This document shows, piece by piece, positions 8,646 to 17,505 of a DNA stretch of 64,000 nucleotides (positions within the stretch are counted from its first letter, which is position 1; every line of letters starts with the position of its first letter). The notes under the pieces were generated by a model, which saw nothing but the letters and a program-made list of their open reading frames with translations, ran no database searches and had not been told where the DNA came from. The DNA comes from Paraburkholderia ultramafica (GTDB taxonomy: Bacteria > Pseudomonadota > Gammaproteobacteria > Burkholderiales > Burkholderiaceae), in the NCBI RefSeq assembly GCF_902859915.1, contig NZ_CADIKK010000024.1:1-64000 (forward strand), read 5' to 3'. The position numbers and the translations under genes were made by a program.

Positions 8646-11600
8646 TCATATGCCGACCTGGGTGTCGGTCGCGCGTCGTGCAAGCGCGGCACGCGCGAGT
8701 GGTTCGAAACGGGCGAGCGCTTCCCTCACAGCAGTCGTGTCGTGATCCTTCGCATACTGTTCCATCTGCCTGCAGTCGTTCGCGATGTCCTCCTCATGAA
8801 TCATCGCAAATGAGCCGCGCATCGCGTGAAGCTGCTCATGCACTGTTTTCATGTCGTCAGCTTCGAGCGCCTTGTGCAGCGTTGCGAGCGATTCATCGAG
8901 TGACCTGTTCATTGCAAGATGCACGCGCTCGGGCAGCGGGCCTCGTGCAAGGTCCTGCATGGCCTCGACGCTGCGCGCAGGACGTTCGTCTGCCTCGCTG
9001 ATCAGCCGGCGCAGCGTTTGGTCCAGCGTGCCGAGCAGAACCGGCTTGAGCAGAATCATGTCGATGCCCGCGCTTTCACATCGCAGGCGCTCCTCTCCTG
9101 TCGCATGGGCCGTGACCGCGATGATCGGCACGTCCGCCTGCTGGGCTCGCAGGCATTGCGCCAGCGCGTAGCCATCCATCCCCGGCATGCTGAGGTCCGT
9201 CATCACCACATCGTAACGGTACTCTTTGAAACGCCGCAGGGCTGCGCCCCCGCTGTCGGCCATGTCGGCTTCGTACCCGAGCGTAGCGAGTTGCGCGACG
9301 ATCAGTTCGCGGTTCGACAACTGGTCGTCGACGACCAGAATGCGAAACGCGCGTGTGTCGAGCGGCTCGGACGTGGGTCCAATCTCGTCGTGTTCGGTAT
9401 GGTCCGCCGGTTCGCTTGTATCAGCCCGCAGCGGCAGCGTTACGACGAAGGTGCTGCCGGCATTGAGTTCGCTCCTGACCAGAATCGTGCCTCCCATCAG
9501 CTCGGTCAGGCGCCGGCACAGGGCAAGTCCGAGTCCGGTTCCGCCATAACGCCGGGTGATCGACGAATCCGCCTGCGTGAACGCATGAAACAGGGTTTCC
9601 TGCTGCGCGGCCGACATGCCGATACCGGTATCGATTACGCCGATCATGATTGGCGAATCATCGACCGTATCGTCCTTGCGGTATACCTCGAGCATCACTT
9701 CGCCACTGCTCGTGAACTTGATTGCATTGCTGACCAGGTTGACCGCGATCTGCCTGACCTTTGTCGGATCGCCGAGATAGTGCGAGGCGAGTGTGTCGTC
9801 AATCATGCAATCAAATTCGAGCCCCTTTTCGCGCGCGATCGGCGCGAAAATCTCGCCGACCTGGCGAATGGTGTCGGCGAGATCGAAACGGACTGTCTCG
9901 ACAGTCATCTGGCCAGACTCGACCTTCGAGAAGTCGAGAATATCGTTGATGATAGCCAGCAGGGAAACGGCTGCGGACGAGACAATGCGCAACCGTTCAC
10001 TCTGCGACGAGGACAATTGTGAACGGCCGAGTAGTTCGAGGTTACCCAGAATTGCGTTAAGTGGCGTACGTATTTCGTGACTCATCACGGCGAGGAAGGC
10101 GGACTTCGCCTGGTTCGCCGCATCGGCTGCCGCGCGTGCTTCGTCCAGCTTGCGCTCCGTGTTCTTGAGGTTCGTGACGTCGGAGAAGCTGCACAGCAGC
10201 ACTTCGTTCCCCTGGTATTTCGTGCGTACAAGACTGACCAGCAGATCATTGACCTGGTCTCCCTTCAGTCTCAGTGACATCTCGAGATCGGACTGCCACG
10301 CGGGCGCTTCCGGGGAGCGGTCGTAGAGGCGGTGCAATTGGACATGCAGCGACGGTTCATCCTGACGCACATTTGTGGCATAGCGGCACATCACATTGTT
10401 TTGCAGCATGACGTCGCCGCGCTCGAACGACAGAAGGGCGAACCCGGACGGTGCCGCGGCGACCATCGTGCGATTCAGGTTCTCGCTTTCGAAGACACGC
10501 TTCGAGTGTTCATAGGCCGGTTTGAATACCGCGCGATTGAGCATCAGCAGCAGAGTCCACATGAGACCTGTCAATACCAGCGCCGCGACGGCAGAGCCGA
10601 CGAGCCTCGGCCAAAGTTCGGCGAGAATCGTGCGCCACGAAAACGCGTAGACCAGCGTCCAGTCTCCGGTCTCAGTGCCGGTCCCAATGGAGGTGCTGGC
10701 GATAAACAGGCCTTTAAGGTATCGGCGGTTTATCCTGACCGTATTCCGGGTCCACGGGTGCGTGGCCAGGATCCGGCGGGTTGTCTCGTGGATCCCTGTT
10801 TCCTGTCCTGTGGCGAGGATCACCTTTCCCGCGCTGTCGACGAGTAACGTAACTTCGTCGAAGCGCTGTCCGGCGAGACTGTCGATTATCGGCTGAGCCA
10901 GCAGATGGCGGACCAGAATGAGAAACGGCTTGCCGTGACTGAAAACGGGGAGCGCGACCCGAAACCCCAACTGGCCGCTGAATGGATCGGTAACCGGTGG
11001 AAACCAGAGCGCGTTACGATTTTCAAACAGCCGGTCCGTGACCGCGGGGTCGGTCAGGTCGCCGATGTCGGGGGCAATCTTACGCAGGAGCTCTTCGACA
11101 TCCTCGACACCATTGCGCTTGAGCGGATCGTCTGCCGGCGCAGGACTGATAGCAAGCAAACGATGATCGGGTGTATACATATATCCGAACACCCTGCCGA
11201 ATTGCACTCGCGTATAGCTACCCGTGCGATAGTTGAAGTCCTGGGCAAGAGCGAGATACCGCGCCCATTCCGAAGTCGGCCACGGGCCGGCAATATCACC
11301 CATCACCAGTACCGGATCGAAGTGCCGGTTTGGCTGCACGACAACGCGGCCGTGCTGCTTGACGAACAGATCGACCACAGCATCTGGCGCTGGGGGACGT
11401 TTGTCCCAAGCCGATTCTTCATGCAGGAGGGCGGCCCGCAGCCCGCTTTCGCGCTCGGCAAATATCAGCTGCAGGCTGGTTTTCCGATAGATGAAGTCGG
11501 CATAGCGGTCAGCGATGTAGTCGTTGACCATCATGTATTGCAACACAGCGGCGAGTAGCAGCAGAACAATCGTAATTGCAATGCCAGCCCCGAAAAGGAG

Positions 11601-11708
11601 CCTGCGCTGGTGCTGGTTCAGCGCAGGGGTATCGCTTGCATCCGCCTCACGACCGGGGGACGGAAATGCGTTCTCCTGCTCATGAGAATCCACTTTTTCC
11701 GACGGCAT
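8646..11708 (-). CDS. Hybrid sensor histidine kinase with receiver and Hpt domains (RcsC/BvgS-type)
   Basis: 1020 residues. The ATG at 11708 is preferred over one at 11750 because GGGAGG lies six bases before it. Order: short cytoplasmic N-terminus, membrane segment about 37-60, periplasmic sensor region to about 365, second membrane segment about 370-392, PAS-like linker, HisKA with SHEIRTPLNAILG (phospho-His about 544), HATPase_c with NAIKFTSSG, DTGIGM and GGTGLGLALC, receiver FRILVVDDQ with phospho-Asp about 837 (MTDLSMPG), and a terminal Hpt with LHAMRGSF (His about 961). The whole His-Asp-His relay is therefore in one chain and only the response regulator is missing; the RcsB-like gene that converges on it is the likely partner. 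The periplasmic domain does not match a sensor type I can name, so the stimulus is unknown. Confidence 0.93.
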   Translation of the reverse strand: MPSEKVDSHEQENAFPSPGREADASDTPALNQHQRRLLFGAGIAITIVLLLLAAVLQYMMVNDYIADRYADFIYRKTSLQLIFAERESGLRAALLHEESAWDKRPPAPDAVVDLFVKQHGRVVVQPNRHFDPVLVMGDIAGPWPTSEWARYLALAQDFNYRTGSYTRVQFGRVFGYMYTPDHRLLAISPAPADDPLKRNGVEDVEELLRKIAPDIGDLTDPAVTDRLFENRNALWFPPVTDPFSGQLGFRVALPVFSHGKPFLILVRHLLAQPIIDSLAGQRFDEVTLLVDSAGKVILATGQETGIHETTRRILATHPWTRNTVRINRRYLKGLFIASTSIGTGTETGDWTLVYAFSWRTILAELWPRLVGSAVAALVLTGLMWTLLLMLNRAVFKPAYEHSKRVFESENLNRTMVAAAPSGFALLSFERGDVMLQNNVMCRYATNVRQDEPSLHVQLHRLYDRSPEAPAWQSDLEMSLRLKGDQVNDLLVSLVRTKYQGNEVLLCSFSDVTNLKNTERKLDEARAAADAANQAKSAFLAVMSHEIRTPLNAILGNLELLGRSQLSSSQSERLRIVSSAAVSLLAIINDILDFSKVESGQMTVETVRFDLADTIRQVGEIFAPIAREKGLEFDCMIDDTLASHYLGDPTKVRQIAVNLVSNAIKFTSSGEVMLEVYRKDDTVDDSPIMIGVIDTGIGMSAAQQETLFHAFTQADSSITRRYGGTGLGLALCRRLTELMGGTILVRSELNAGSTFVVTLPLRADTSEPADHTEHDEIGPTSEPLDTRAFRILVVDDQLSNRELIVAQLATLGYEADMADSGGAALRRFKEYRYDVVMTDLSMPGMDGYALAQCLRAQQADVPIIAVTAHATGEERLRCESAGIDMILLKPVLLGTLDQTLRRLISEADERPARSVEAMQDLARGPLPERVHLAMNRSLDESLATLHKALEADDMKTVHEQLHAMRGSFAMIHEEDIANDCRQMEQYAKDHDTTAVREALARFEPLARAALARRATDTQVGI

Positions 11709-12170
11709 CGTTGCCTCCCGGCCCTGCCTTGGAAGACAGAATTCCATCATCTTAGCGCTAATCGTGACGCCCGGTCACGCGCTGCATGGACTGAACCGGA
11801 GGTGGTGGCATCGTTTGGCGGTTGTGTTCCTTGCGAATAACGCAGCGGATCGTTTGGCTGCGCCGTGATCAGGACGGACGAGAAAGTCAGATATCAATCG
11901 GACTGCTTGCGTCGTCAGCGAATAGAGCGGCACAGACCACCACGCGGCGTCAAAAAGATATATAGCAACATGATATAAATGATTGCGGGTGAGAAAGTTC
12001 TTCCGGACCGATGCCGTTGCGGAACATACGTGTCCTCTGCTATCGGAATTCCGTCTTGCGTCTCGGGCCTGTTTGCCCCTTGCAACCGGCTCATTGTCAA
12101 TTGCGGCTGTAGAATAAGAAAACGTGCGGTAGGCGCAACTCGGCAGGGCGGCACATTCAGGAGAATGCCC
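11709..12170. other. Intergenic region between kinase and cupin genes
   Basis: About 460 bp lying upstream of both divergent genes, so it should hold both promoters. It is more AT-rich near 11945-11985 (GATATATAGCAACATGATATAAATG). No gene in it has convincing support. No symmetric operator was obvious by eye. Confidence 0.5.
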
Positions 12171-12518
12171 ATGGCGATATCCCATCTTTCATCCGGCGAA
12201 GTAACGAACGTGCTCCCTTTGGGCGACACGCTCGAGCGGACTCAGACCACGGCCCTGTTCAGGGAGCGGCAACTCGAGGTGATGCGGCTTGTTTTGCCCG
12301 CTGGCAAGGGAATGCCTGAGCACGCAGTGAACGGTCCGATAACGGTGCAATGCGTTGAAGGCGAAGTGATTTTCAGCTTCGGGAATACCGATCGGCTCAT
12401 GCAGGCAGGTGATCTCCTTTACCTGGCGGCCGGCACTCCCCACAAGCTCGTGGCGATCAGGAGCGCGTCGGTACTCGTCACCATCGTTCTTCAAGGGCCT
12501 TCTGGGTCGTCGTCATGA
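12171..12518 (+). CDS. Single-domain cupin protein
   Basis: 115 residues starting MAISHLSSGEVTNVLPLG. The ATG at 12171 is chosen because AGGAG ends seven bases upstream; the in-frame ATG at 12165 is too close to it. The centre carries a cupin core: PAGKGMPEHAVNGPITVQCV, then EGEVIFSF and GDLLYLAAGTPHKLVAI. The two motifs keep single His residues (PEH, TPH) instead of a full HxH-Glu-His set, so metal binding is uncertain. Small cupins of this kind are often sensors or unassigned enzymes. It is followed 62 bp later by the broken glycosylase gene, same direction. The function is not known. Confidence 0.85.
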   Translation: MAISHLSSGEVTNVLPLGDTLERTQTTALFRERQLEVMRLVLPAGKGMPEHAVNGPITVQCVEGEVIFSFGNTDRLMQAGDLLYLAAGTPHKLVAIRSASVLVTIVLQGPSGSSS

Positions 12519-12580
12519 CTCAATCTCTCCTGCCGCCAATGGGCGCCGCATGAAGTCCTGGCAAAACCAGATGCCTGCAA

Positions 12581-13182
12581 GTGAACAAGCTCGCCTATCC
12601 CACCCTTGACGCGCTTCTCGCCGACGTGCGCGCGAACGCGATCTGCCGCTGGGTCCGCGGCCCATCGTACGTGCCACGGACGTAGCCCGCATTCTTATTG
12701 TCGGTCAGGCACCGGGTGCGAAGGTGCATGCCTCAGGCATTCCATGGAGCGACGCCAGCGGTAACCGTCTGCGAACCTGGCTCGGCGTCGATGACGCGTC
12801 CTTTTATGACGAGACGCAGTTCGCCATCATCCCGATGGGATTCTGCTATCCCGGGCGAGGAAGTGGCGGCGACAAGCCGCCGCGCCGTGAATGCGCGCAG
12901 TTGTGGTTGGATAGCCTGCTGGAGAAGCTGCCTCAAATAGAGTTGACGCTGCTGGTTGGCCAATACGCGCAGCGTCATTTTCTTGGAGAACGCCGCAAGC
13001 CGTCGCTGACTGAAACAGTGAGAGCGTGGGCCGAATATGCGCCGGCCTTCATTCCGTTGCCGCACCCTTCGCCGCGCAATCAGGCGTGGTTTCAGCGTCA
13101 CTCGTGGTTTGAAAGCGATGTGCTGCCGATGCTTCGCGCAAGGGTGGCAGCGGTCATGGCTGGGGCAGGGCAGATCAGGTAA
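12581..13182 (+). pseudogene. Uracil-DNA-glycosylase-family gene with 5' frameshift
   Basis: Frame 2 starts at GTG 12581 and reads VNKLAYPTLDALLADVRA, then becomes nonsense with a TAG at 12683. From about 12634 homology continues in frame 1: ERDLPLGPRPIVRATDVARI, ILIVGQAPGAKVH and GIPWSDASGNRL, ending with LPHPSPRN typical of the uracil-DNA glycosylase superfamily. Frame 1 has no normal start codon before the GQAPG motif (the first is GTG 12724, after it). Relatives as I recall them have a CxxC stretch between DVRA and DLPLG; here it is absent, so a deletion of about 13 bp (or another size leaving remainder 1 after division by 3) explains both the missing cysteines and the shift. A sequencing error is the alternative, but it would not explain the missing cysteines. 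Confidence 0.75.
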
Positions 13183-13217
13183 GCCGCATCGAAACGTCTT
13201 GTTGAGCGGAGAAACGA

Positions 13218-13616
13218 ATGCCGCATGCGAACCGCAAGAGTCCGAGGATTCTCATCCAGCGAGCCTACGTAGATCCTGGCCCGGAGGACGGTTATCGTGT
13301 CCTCGTCGATCGCATATGGCCGCGCGGACGCAGCAAGGAGACGCTCAAACTGGACCAGTGGGCGCGTGAGCTTGCGCCGAGCGCGGAATTGCGCGAATGG
13401 TTTGGGCATGATCCGAAACGGTGGACAGCCTTTCAGCAACGCTACCGCGCTGAGCTTGACAGCGAAGCGATGCGCGAGCGCATCCAGCAACTCTTGAGGG
13501 ATTCGGGCGGCAAGCAGATTACGCTCGTCTACGGCGCCAAAGACGAGGAGCATAACCAGGCGATCGTGTTACGCGAGGTTCTTTTGCATTTGCACAGAGG
13601 GCGCGATCAAATTTGA
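13218..13616 (+). CDS. DUF488 family protein (YeaO-like)
   Basis: 132 residues. DUF488 hallmarks are present: RILIQRAYVDPGPEDGYRVL, VDRIWPRGRSKE, LAPSAELREWFGHDPKRW, F..RY..EL and ITLVYGAKDEEHNQA near the C-terminus. The length fits the family (about 115-130). GGAG lies upstream of the ATG at 13218 (GCGGAGAAACGAATG). DUF488 proteins are uncharacterised, cytoplasmic and widespread. It sits 35 bp after the broken glycosylase gene and probably shares its transcript. Confidence 0.88.
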   Translation: MPHANRKSPRILIQRAYVDPGPEDGYRVLVDRIWPRGRSKETLKLDQWARELAPSAELREWFGHDPKRWTAFQQRYRAELDSEAMRERIQQLLRDSGGKQITLVYGAKDEEHNQAIVLREVLLHLHRGRDQI

Positions 13617-13973
13617 AGTGCAACACCTTGCTCGTTTCATATCAAGAATCAATACTACTAACATCTTCTTTTGAAAAATAGAAAAACACATTTATTGACA
13701 ATTGAAGGTGCGAATTGTAATCCGACTCCGACGATAATTTAAACAGATCACATACAAGAGATTGCAGTTTGGTGGATTAGGTGATAAATACTTGCTGCAG
13801 CACCTCACAAGGACGACGTGAGCGGTTTGGCCGGGTTGCTTGTTTTTTGATATTTAGCTATGCAAATTAAATGTTAAAAAATATCAAACCTGTCTCTAAA
13901 TTCAGCACTGGAATCTCTGGCCTTATATATCAAGGCCAGATTCGCTGTGGTGTTTTTTGTTCGTGATCAAAAA
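13617..13973 (+). promoter_or_regulatory. AT-rich upstream region of the peroxidase gene, candidate sigma-70 promoter
   Basis: This 357-bp gap is far more AT-rich than the rest of the window. TTGACA at 13695-13700 is followed 15 bp later by TGTAAT at 13716-13721 (short spacer) or 17 bp later by TAATCC. I looked for an FNR-type TTGAT-N4-ATCAA box, because the related E. coli peroxidase gene is oxygen-regulated, and found none intact. The low GC may reflect a horgetically distinct insert or only a strong promoter region; no gene fits here. Confidence 0.35.
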
Positions 13974-15365
13974 ATGATTAAAAAGCTATTGATTACCATC
14001 GGTAGTCTGATTGTGCTTGGTTATCTGGGACTGTCGGGCTACGCGTACTACCACGACACAAGCTATGCGAGGCGGTCTGCATCGCTGGTGTCGTATCCGG
14101 CGGAAAATGGCCGGATCAAGACACTGCTGGACGAGAAGGCCTGTTATTACTGTCACTCCCGACATACCGTGTTGCCCGGCTATGCGCGCTTGCCGGGCAT
14201 GAGCCAGTTGTCCCGCTACGATGTGGAACGAGGGCTGAATAATTTCCAGATCGACGCGCTGTTCGAGAGTCTTCAGAATGGTATGCCGCCTCCCGAGGCA
14301 GACCTTGCGAAAATCGAGTTCGTCGTCAGGGATCACTCGATGCCGCCGAAGCTGTTCCGCTCGGTGCATTGGAGCACGGGTTTGACTGAAAGCGACCGGC
14401 GCATGTTGCTGGACTGGATCACCAGCCAGCGCAACGCGCACTACGCAACACCCGGCGTTGCGCCCGAGTTCAGCAATGAGCCGATCCAACCGTTGCCGAC
14501 GTCGATGCCCGTCGATCCTCGCAAGGTTTCGCTTGGCATGGCTCTATTTCATGATCCACGCCTGTCGGCGGATAACACCGTGTCGTGCGCCAGTTGTCAT
14601 TCGCTTTCGAAAGGCGGTGTCGATGGACGCAAGACCTCGCTCGGCGTGGGTGGCCAGGTGGGCCCGATCAATGCGCCCACCGTGTTCAACGCAGTGTTCA
14701 ATCGCGCGCAATTCTGGGACGGTCGTGCCGCGGGGTTGCCCGATCAGGCCGGCGGCCCGCCGTTCAATCCGGTTGAAATGGCTTCGACATCGTGGCAGCA
14801 GATCATCGGCAAACTGGACAAGGACGCTTCGTTGACCAAAGAATTCGAGGCGGTGTACCCGGATGGCTACTCAGGCAACAGCATCACGGATGCGATTGCC
14901 GAGTTTGAGAAGACCCTGGTTACGCCAAGCCGTTTCGATGCCTATCTGCGGGGCGACAAAACCGCTCTGACCAGTGAGGAATTGCGCGGCTACCAACTAT
15001 TCAAGGCGGACCGGTGCGCCATCTGTCACGTCGGGAAGAATTTCGGTGGCCAGTCATTCGAGCGCCTGGGACTGCATGGCGATTATTTTGCTGATCGTGA
15101 TGGTGGCATGACCAAGGCGGACAATGGGCGGGAGAATGTCACGCACGATAAACAGGATCTTCATCGCTTCAAGACGCCGACTTTGCGTAATGTTGCTTTG
15201 ACCGCACCGTATCTGCACGACGGCAGCGTGACCGATCTCAGCCAGGCGGTCCGCATCATGCTGAAGTATCAGGTGGGCAAGGAAGCGTCAGACGAGGATG
15301 TCAAAGCGCTGGTTGCTTTCCTTAATTCGTTGACCGGGACGTACACGCCGTTCAAAACGCAGTGA
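13974..15365 (+). CDS. Membrane-anchored tri-haem cytochrome c peroxidase (YhjA-type)
   Basis: 463 residues from the ATG at 13974 (MIKKLLITIGSLIVLGYLGL), an uncleaved N-terminal anchor; a GTG nine codons upstream is possible. There are three c-type haem motifs: CYYCH at 57-61 in an extra N-terminal cytochrome domain, CASCH at 205-209 and CAICH at 348-352 in the di-haem peroxidase core. The core also carries FWDGRA and TPTLRNVALTAPYLHDG typical of MauG/CcpA proteins. E. coli YhjA has the same three-haem plan and takes electrons from quinol to reduce periplasmic H2O2, so this is expected to be a periplasmic quinol peroxidase. It converges with the beta-propeller gene. Confidence 0.92.
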   Translation: MIKKLLITIGSLIVLGYLGLSGYAYYHDTSYARRSASLVSYPAENGRIKTLLDEKACYYCHSRHTVLPGYARLPGMSQLSRYDVERGLNNFQIDALFESLQNGMPPPEADLAKIEFVVRDHSMPPKLFRSVHWSTGLTESDRRMLLDWITSQRNAHYATPGVAPEFSNEPIQPLPTSMPVDPRKVSLGMALFHDPRLSADNTVSCASCHSLSKGGVDGRKTSLGVGGQVGPINAPTVFNAVFNRAQFWDGRAAGLPDQAGGPPFNPVEMASTSWQQIIGKLDKDASLTKEFEAVYPDGYSGNSITDAIAEFEKTLVTPSRFDAYLRGDKTALTSEELRGYQLFKADRCAICHVGKNFGGQSFERLGLHGDYFADRDGGMTKADNGRENVTHDKQDLHRFKTPTLRNVALTAPYLHDGSVTDLSQAVRIMLKYQVGKEASDEDVKALVAFLNSLTGTYTPFKTQ

Positions 15366-15456
15366 GGGAGGAATTGATGGTTGCTGCTGGCCGTGAAGGC
15401 GCAGACATGCCGCTGTAGCAGGTCTGTCATCCTCCACGGCATTCTCTGGTTACGGA

Positions 15457-16629
15457 TCAGCGCATATTCCCGGTGTGGCCGAGCGAATAACGCCCGGGCT
15501 GCGGCCAGACCGTCAAGCCGTGCGGTTCCATGCCGACAGGAATGGATTTGACCACGCCGGTTGCGGTGTCGATCGCATAGACCACATCGTCGAACCGCCC
15601 CGACAGCCAGAGCATCTTGCCGTCAGCGCTGACGTTGCCCATGTCCGGACTGCCGCCGCCCGGGATCGGCCAGTTCGCGATGATCTTGCGCGTTGCGAAG
15701 TCGATCACCGACACGCTACCGTTGCCGTGGCGCGCTCCGTGAACGAGATTTGAGCCGCGATTGGCGACATAAAGCCTGCTGCCATCGCGACTCGGGTACA
15801 GGCCATGCGTACCCACCCCCGTCTTGATGAAGCCGATCTTCGTCAAGCTGTCGCCATCGACCAGATAGACGCCATCCGCCATCATGTCGGCGACGTAAAA
15901 CACCTTGCCATCCGGCGAGATGCGGATGTCCTGCGGCATGCCTTTCCTGTCCAGTTCAAGGTAGCCCACGACTTTACGGTTGACCAGATCGACCTTGGCC
16001 AGCTTCCCGCCAAATTCACAGGTAAAGACCGCGTACTTGCCGTCGATCGAAAAATCGGCGTGGTTGATGCCCTTGCACTGCGGCGCCTCGAGACTCGATT
16101 TGAGCGCCATCGTGTGCGCGTCGCGAAAATCGAGTCGCGCGTGAGCTTCAGCCACCACGATCGCTTCCTTGCCGTCCGGCGTGAAGTACATGTTGTAGGG
16201 GTCGTCGACCATGATCGCCTTGCCGGGCTTGCCGGTCTTCGGATCGATCGGGGTCAGGCTGCCATCAAGACGGCCCTCGGCGTTGTTGGCGACCCACAGA
16301 GTCTGCAGATCCCACGCAGGCACAACGTGCTGCGGGCTGATGCCGACGTGAAATCGATCGACCACTTTGAGCGTAGCCGGATCGATCACGTAGATGTCGT
16401 TTGAGCGCAGGTTCGGCACATAGATACGAGGTAACGCGGTTGCGACCGCCGGGCTTAAATGGCCGGCTGCCGCTTCGCTGTACAGATTGCCGGGGTTCAC
16501 CACGGGCGGCATGCCGGCGACCGTGGTGACCGTAGAAGCAGCTGACGCGGTACTGGCGGCACCGCATCCGGCTAGCGCAACGGCCACAGCCATTGCGACG
16601 CGCAAAAAAGGACGAGAGCACATTTGCAT
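15457..16629 (-). CDS. YVTN/YncE-like beta-propeller lipoprotein
   Basis: 390 residues. The N-terminus MQMCSRPFLRVAMAVAVALA is followed by GCG, giving a lipobox LAGC, so it is probably a lipoprotein facing the periplasm. Repeated blades read IYVPNLRSNDIYVIDP, LWVANNAEG, VFYVADMMADGVYLVD and LYVANRGSNLVHG, typical of seven-blade YVTN/YncE-like propellers. No haem or quinone site is evident. It lies 60 bp behind the creatininase-like gene in the same direction, most likely one operon, so the two exported proteins may act together. The substrate is unknown. Confidence 0.85.
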   Translation of the reverse strand: MQMCSRPFLRVAMAVAVALAGCGAASTASAASTVTTVAGMPPVVNPGNLYSEAAAGHLSPAVATALPRIYVPNLRSNDIYVIDPATLKVVDRFHVGISPQHVVPAWDLQTLWVANNAEGRLDGSLTPIDPKTGKPGKAIMVDDPYNMYFTPDGKEAIVVAEAHARLDFRDAHTMALKSSLEAPQCKGINHADFSIDGKYAVFTCEFGGKLAKVDLVNRKVVGYLELDRKGMPQDIRISPDGKVFYVADMMADGVYLVDGDSLTKIGFIKTGVGTHGLYPSRDGSRLYVANRGSNLVHGARHGNGSVSVIDFATRKIIANWPIPGGGSPDMGNVSADGKMLWLSGRFDDVVYAIDTATGVVKSIPVGMEPHGLTVWPQPGRYSLGHTGNMR

Positions 16630-16689
16630 GACGGGTTCCGTGGTTGTGTGGAGCAGGGATTGAGTGGAAAAGCGGGCAGGGGCGGCGCG

Positions 16690-17505
16690 TCAACGGCTTG
16701 CAGTTTCTTTCCGGATGGCATCGATGGTCCGCGACACGATTGCATCAATGCCTAACCGACCAAGTTCGACACTCGAGTGCCGCGGATCACCGCCATAGAC
16801 GCCATCTGCCGGCCCCAGCTTCGGGCCGCTGCGCAGGTGTTCGAGCCTGACCATCCGCGGTTCGACCGCCAGCTGGAGCGACGTATCCGCGAGTCCGGCA
16901 TGGGTGCCGATTTCGGCATCGCTCACGCCGTGTTGCCGCAGGATCTGCGAGTAGCCGTCCGAACTGGTGCCGTAGTATTCCGGCGGCACGAATGCGCGGG
17001 CGCCCGATCCAGCCCATGTCTTGTTGAGCTGGGCCACGACGCGTTTGATGCCGTTCTGGTAGCCGCCGTGATCGCCGAGAAAAACGATGTTCGTGAATCC
17101 ATGGACCTTGAAGCTATTTGCGGCGGATGCCAGCGTCTTTTCGAATGCGTCGTCCGGCACGGTGATCGTGCCGGGAAAGCGCATATGCGAGGTTGCTGGA
17201 GCGTAGCCTCCCTCGGGCACATAGGCGATGACCGGCGCGACGATCGCGTTGCCCAGTCCTTGCGCGATGCGCTGCGACAGTACCTTGACTCGCGCATTGT
17301 GCTTGCCGAGCGCAACGTCAGGCCCGCTTTGCTCGGTTCCGCCAATCGGGATGATGATGGTGGTCTTGCCGGAGTGAATCTCGTCGCGTAACTCGGTCCA
17401 GGTCAGCTCCTCCAGCTGGACCGTTGAGGGTGTCTGCGCCATGGCAACCTGTGCTGCAGCCAATACTACGGCGGACGCGAACGCTAGTCGAAGGGGTAGG
17501 CGCAT
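16690..17505 (-). CDS. Exported creatininase-family protein
   Basis: 271 residues from the ATG at 17505 (MRLPLRLAFASAVVLAAAQV, then AMAQ), a clear Sec signal peptide with cleavage after AMA; an upstream TTG at 17520 is not preferred. The body has the creatininase fold signatures: LEELTWTEL (metal Glu), IIPIGGTEQSGP, GKHN, MRFPGTITVP, FLGDHGGYQNG and EIGTHAG. Creatininase-like amidohydrolases are metal enzymes acting on cyclic amides, formamides or peptides (the mycofactocin protease MftE is in this family). The signal peptide is unusual because most members are cytoplasmic. It heads a likely two-gene operon with the propeller lipoprotein. Confidence 0.88.
   Translation of the reverse strand: MRLPLRLAFASAVVLAAAQVAMAQTPSTVQLEELTWTELRDEIHSGKTTIIIPIGGTEQSGPDVALGKHNARVKVLSQRIAQGLGNAIVAPVIAYVPEGGYAPATSHMRFPGTITVPDDAFEKTLASAANSFKVHGFTNIVFLGDHGGYQNGIKRVVAQLNKTWAGSGARAFVPPEYYGTSSDGYSQILRQHGVSDAEIGTHAGLADTSLQLAVEPRMVRLEHLRSGPKLGPADGVYGGDPRHSSVELGRLGIDAIVSRTIDAIRKETASR

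Noticed and set aside
13617..13973. FNR box expected before the peroxidase gene
   Set aside because: TTGAT and ATCAA half-sites occur but never with a 4-bp spacer.
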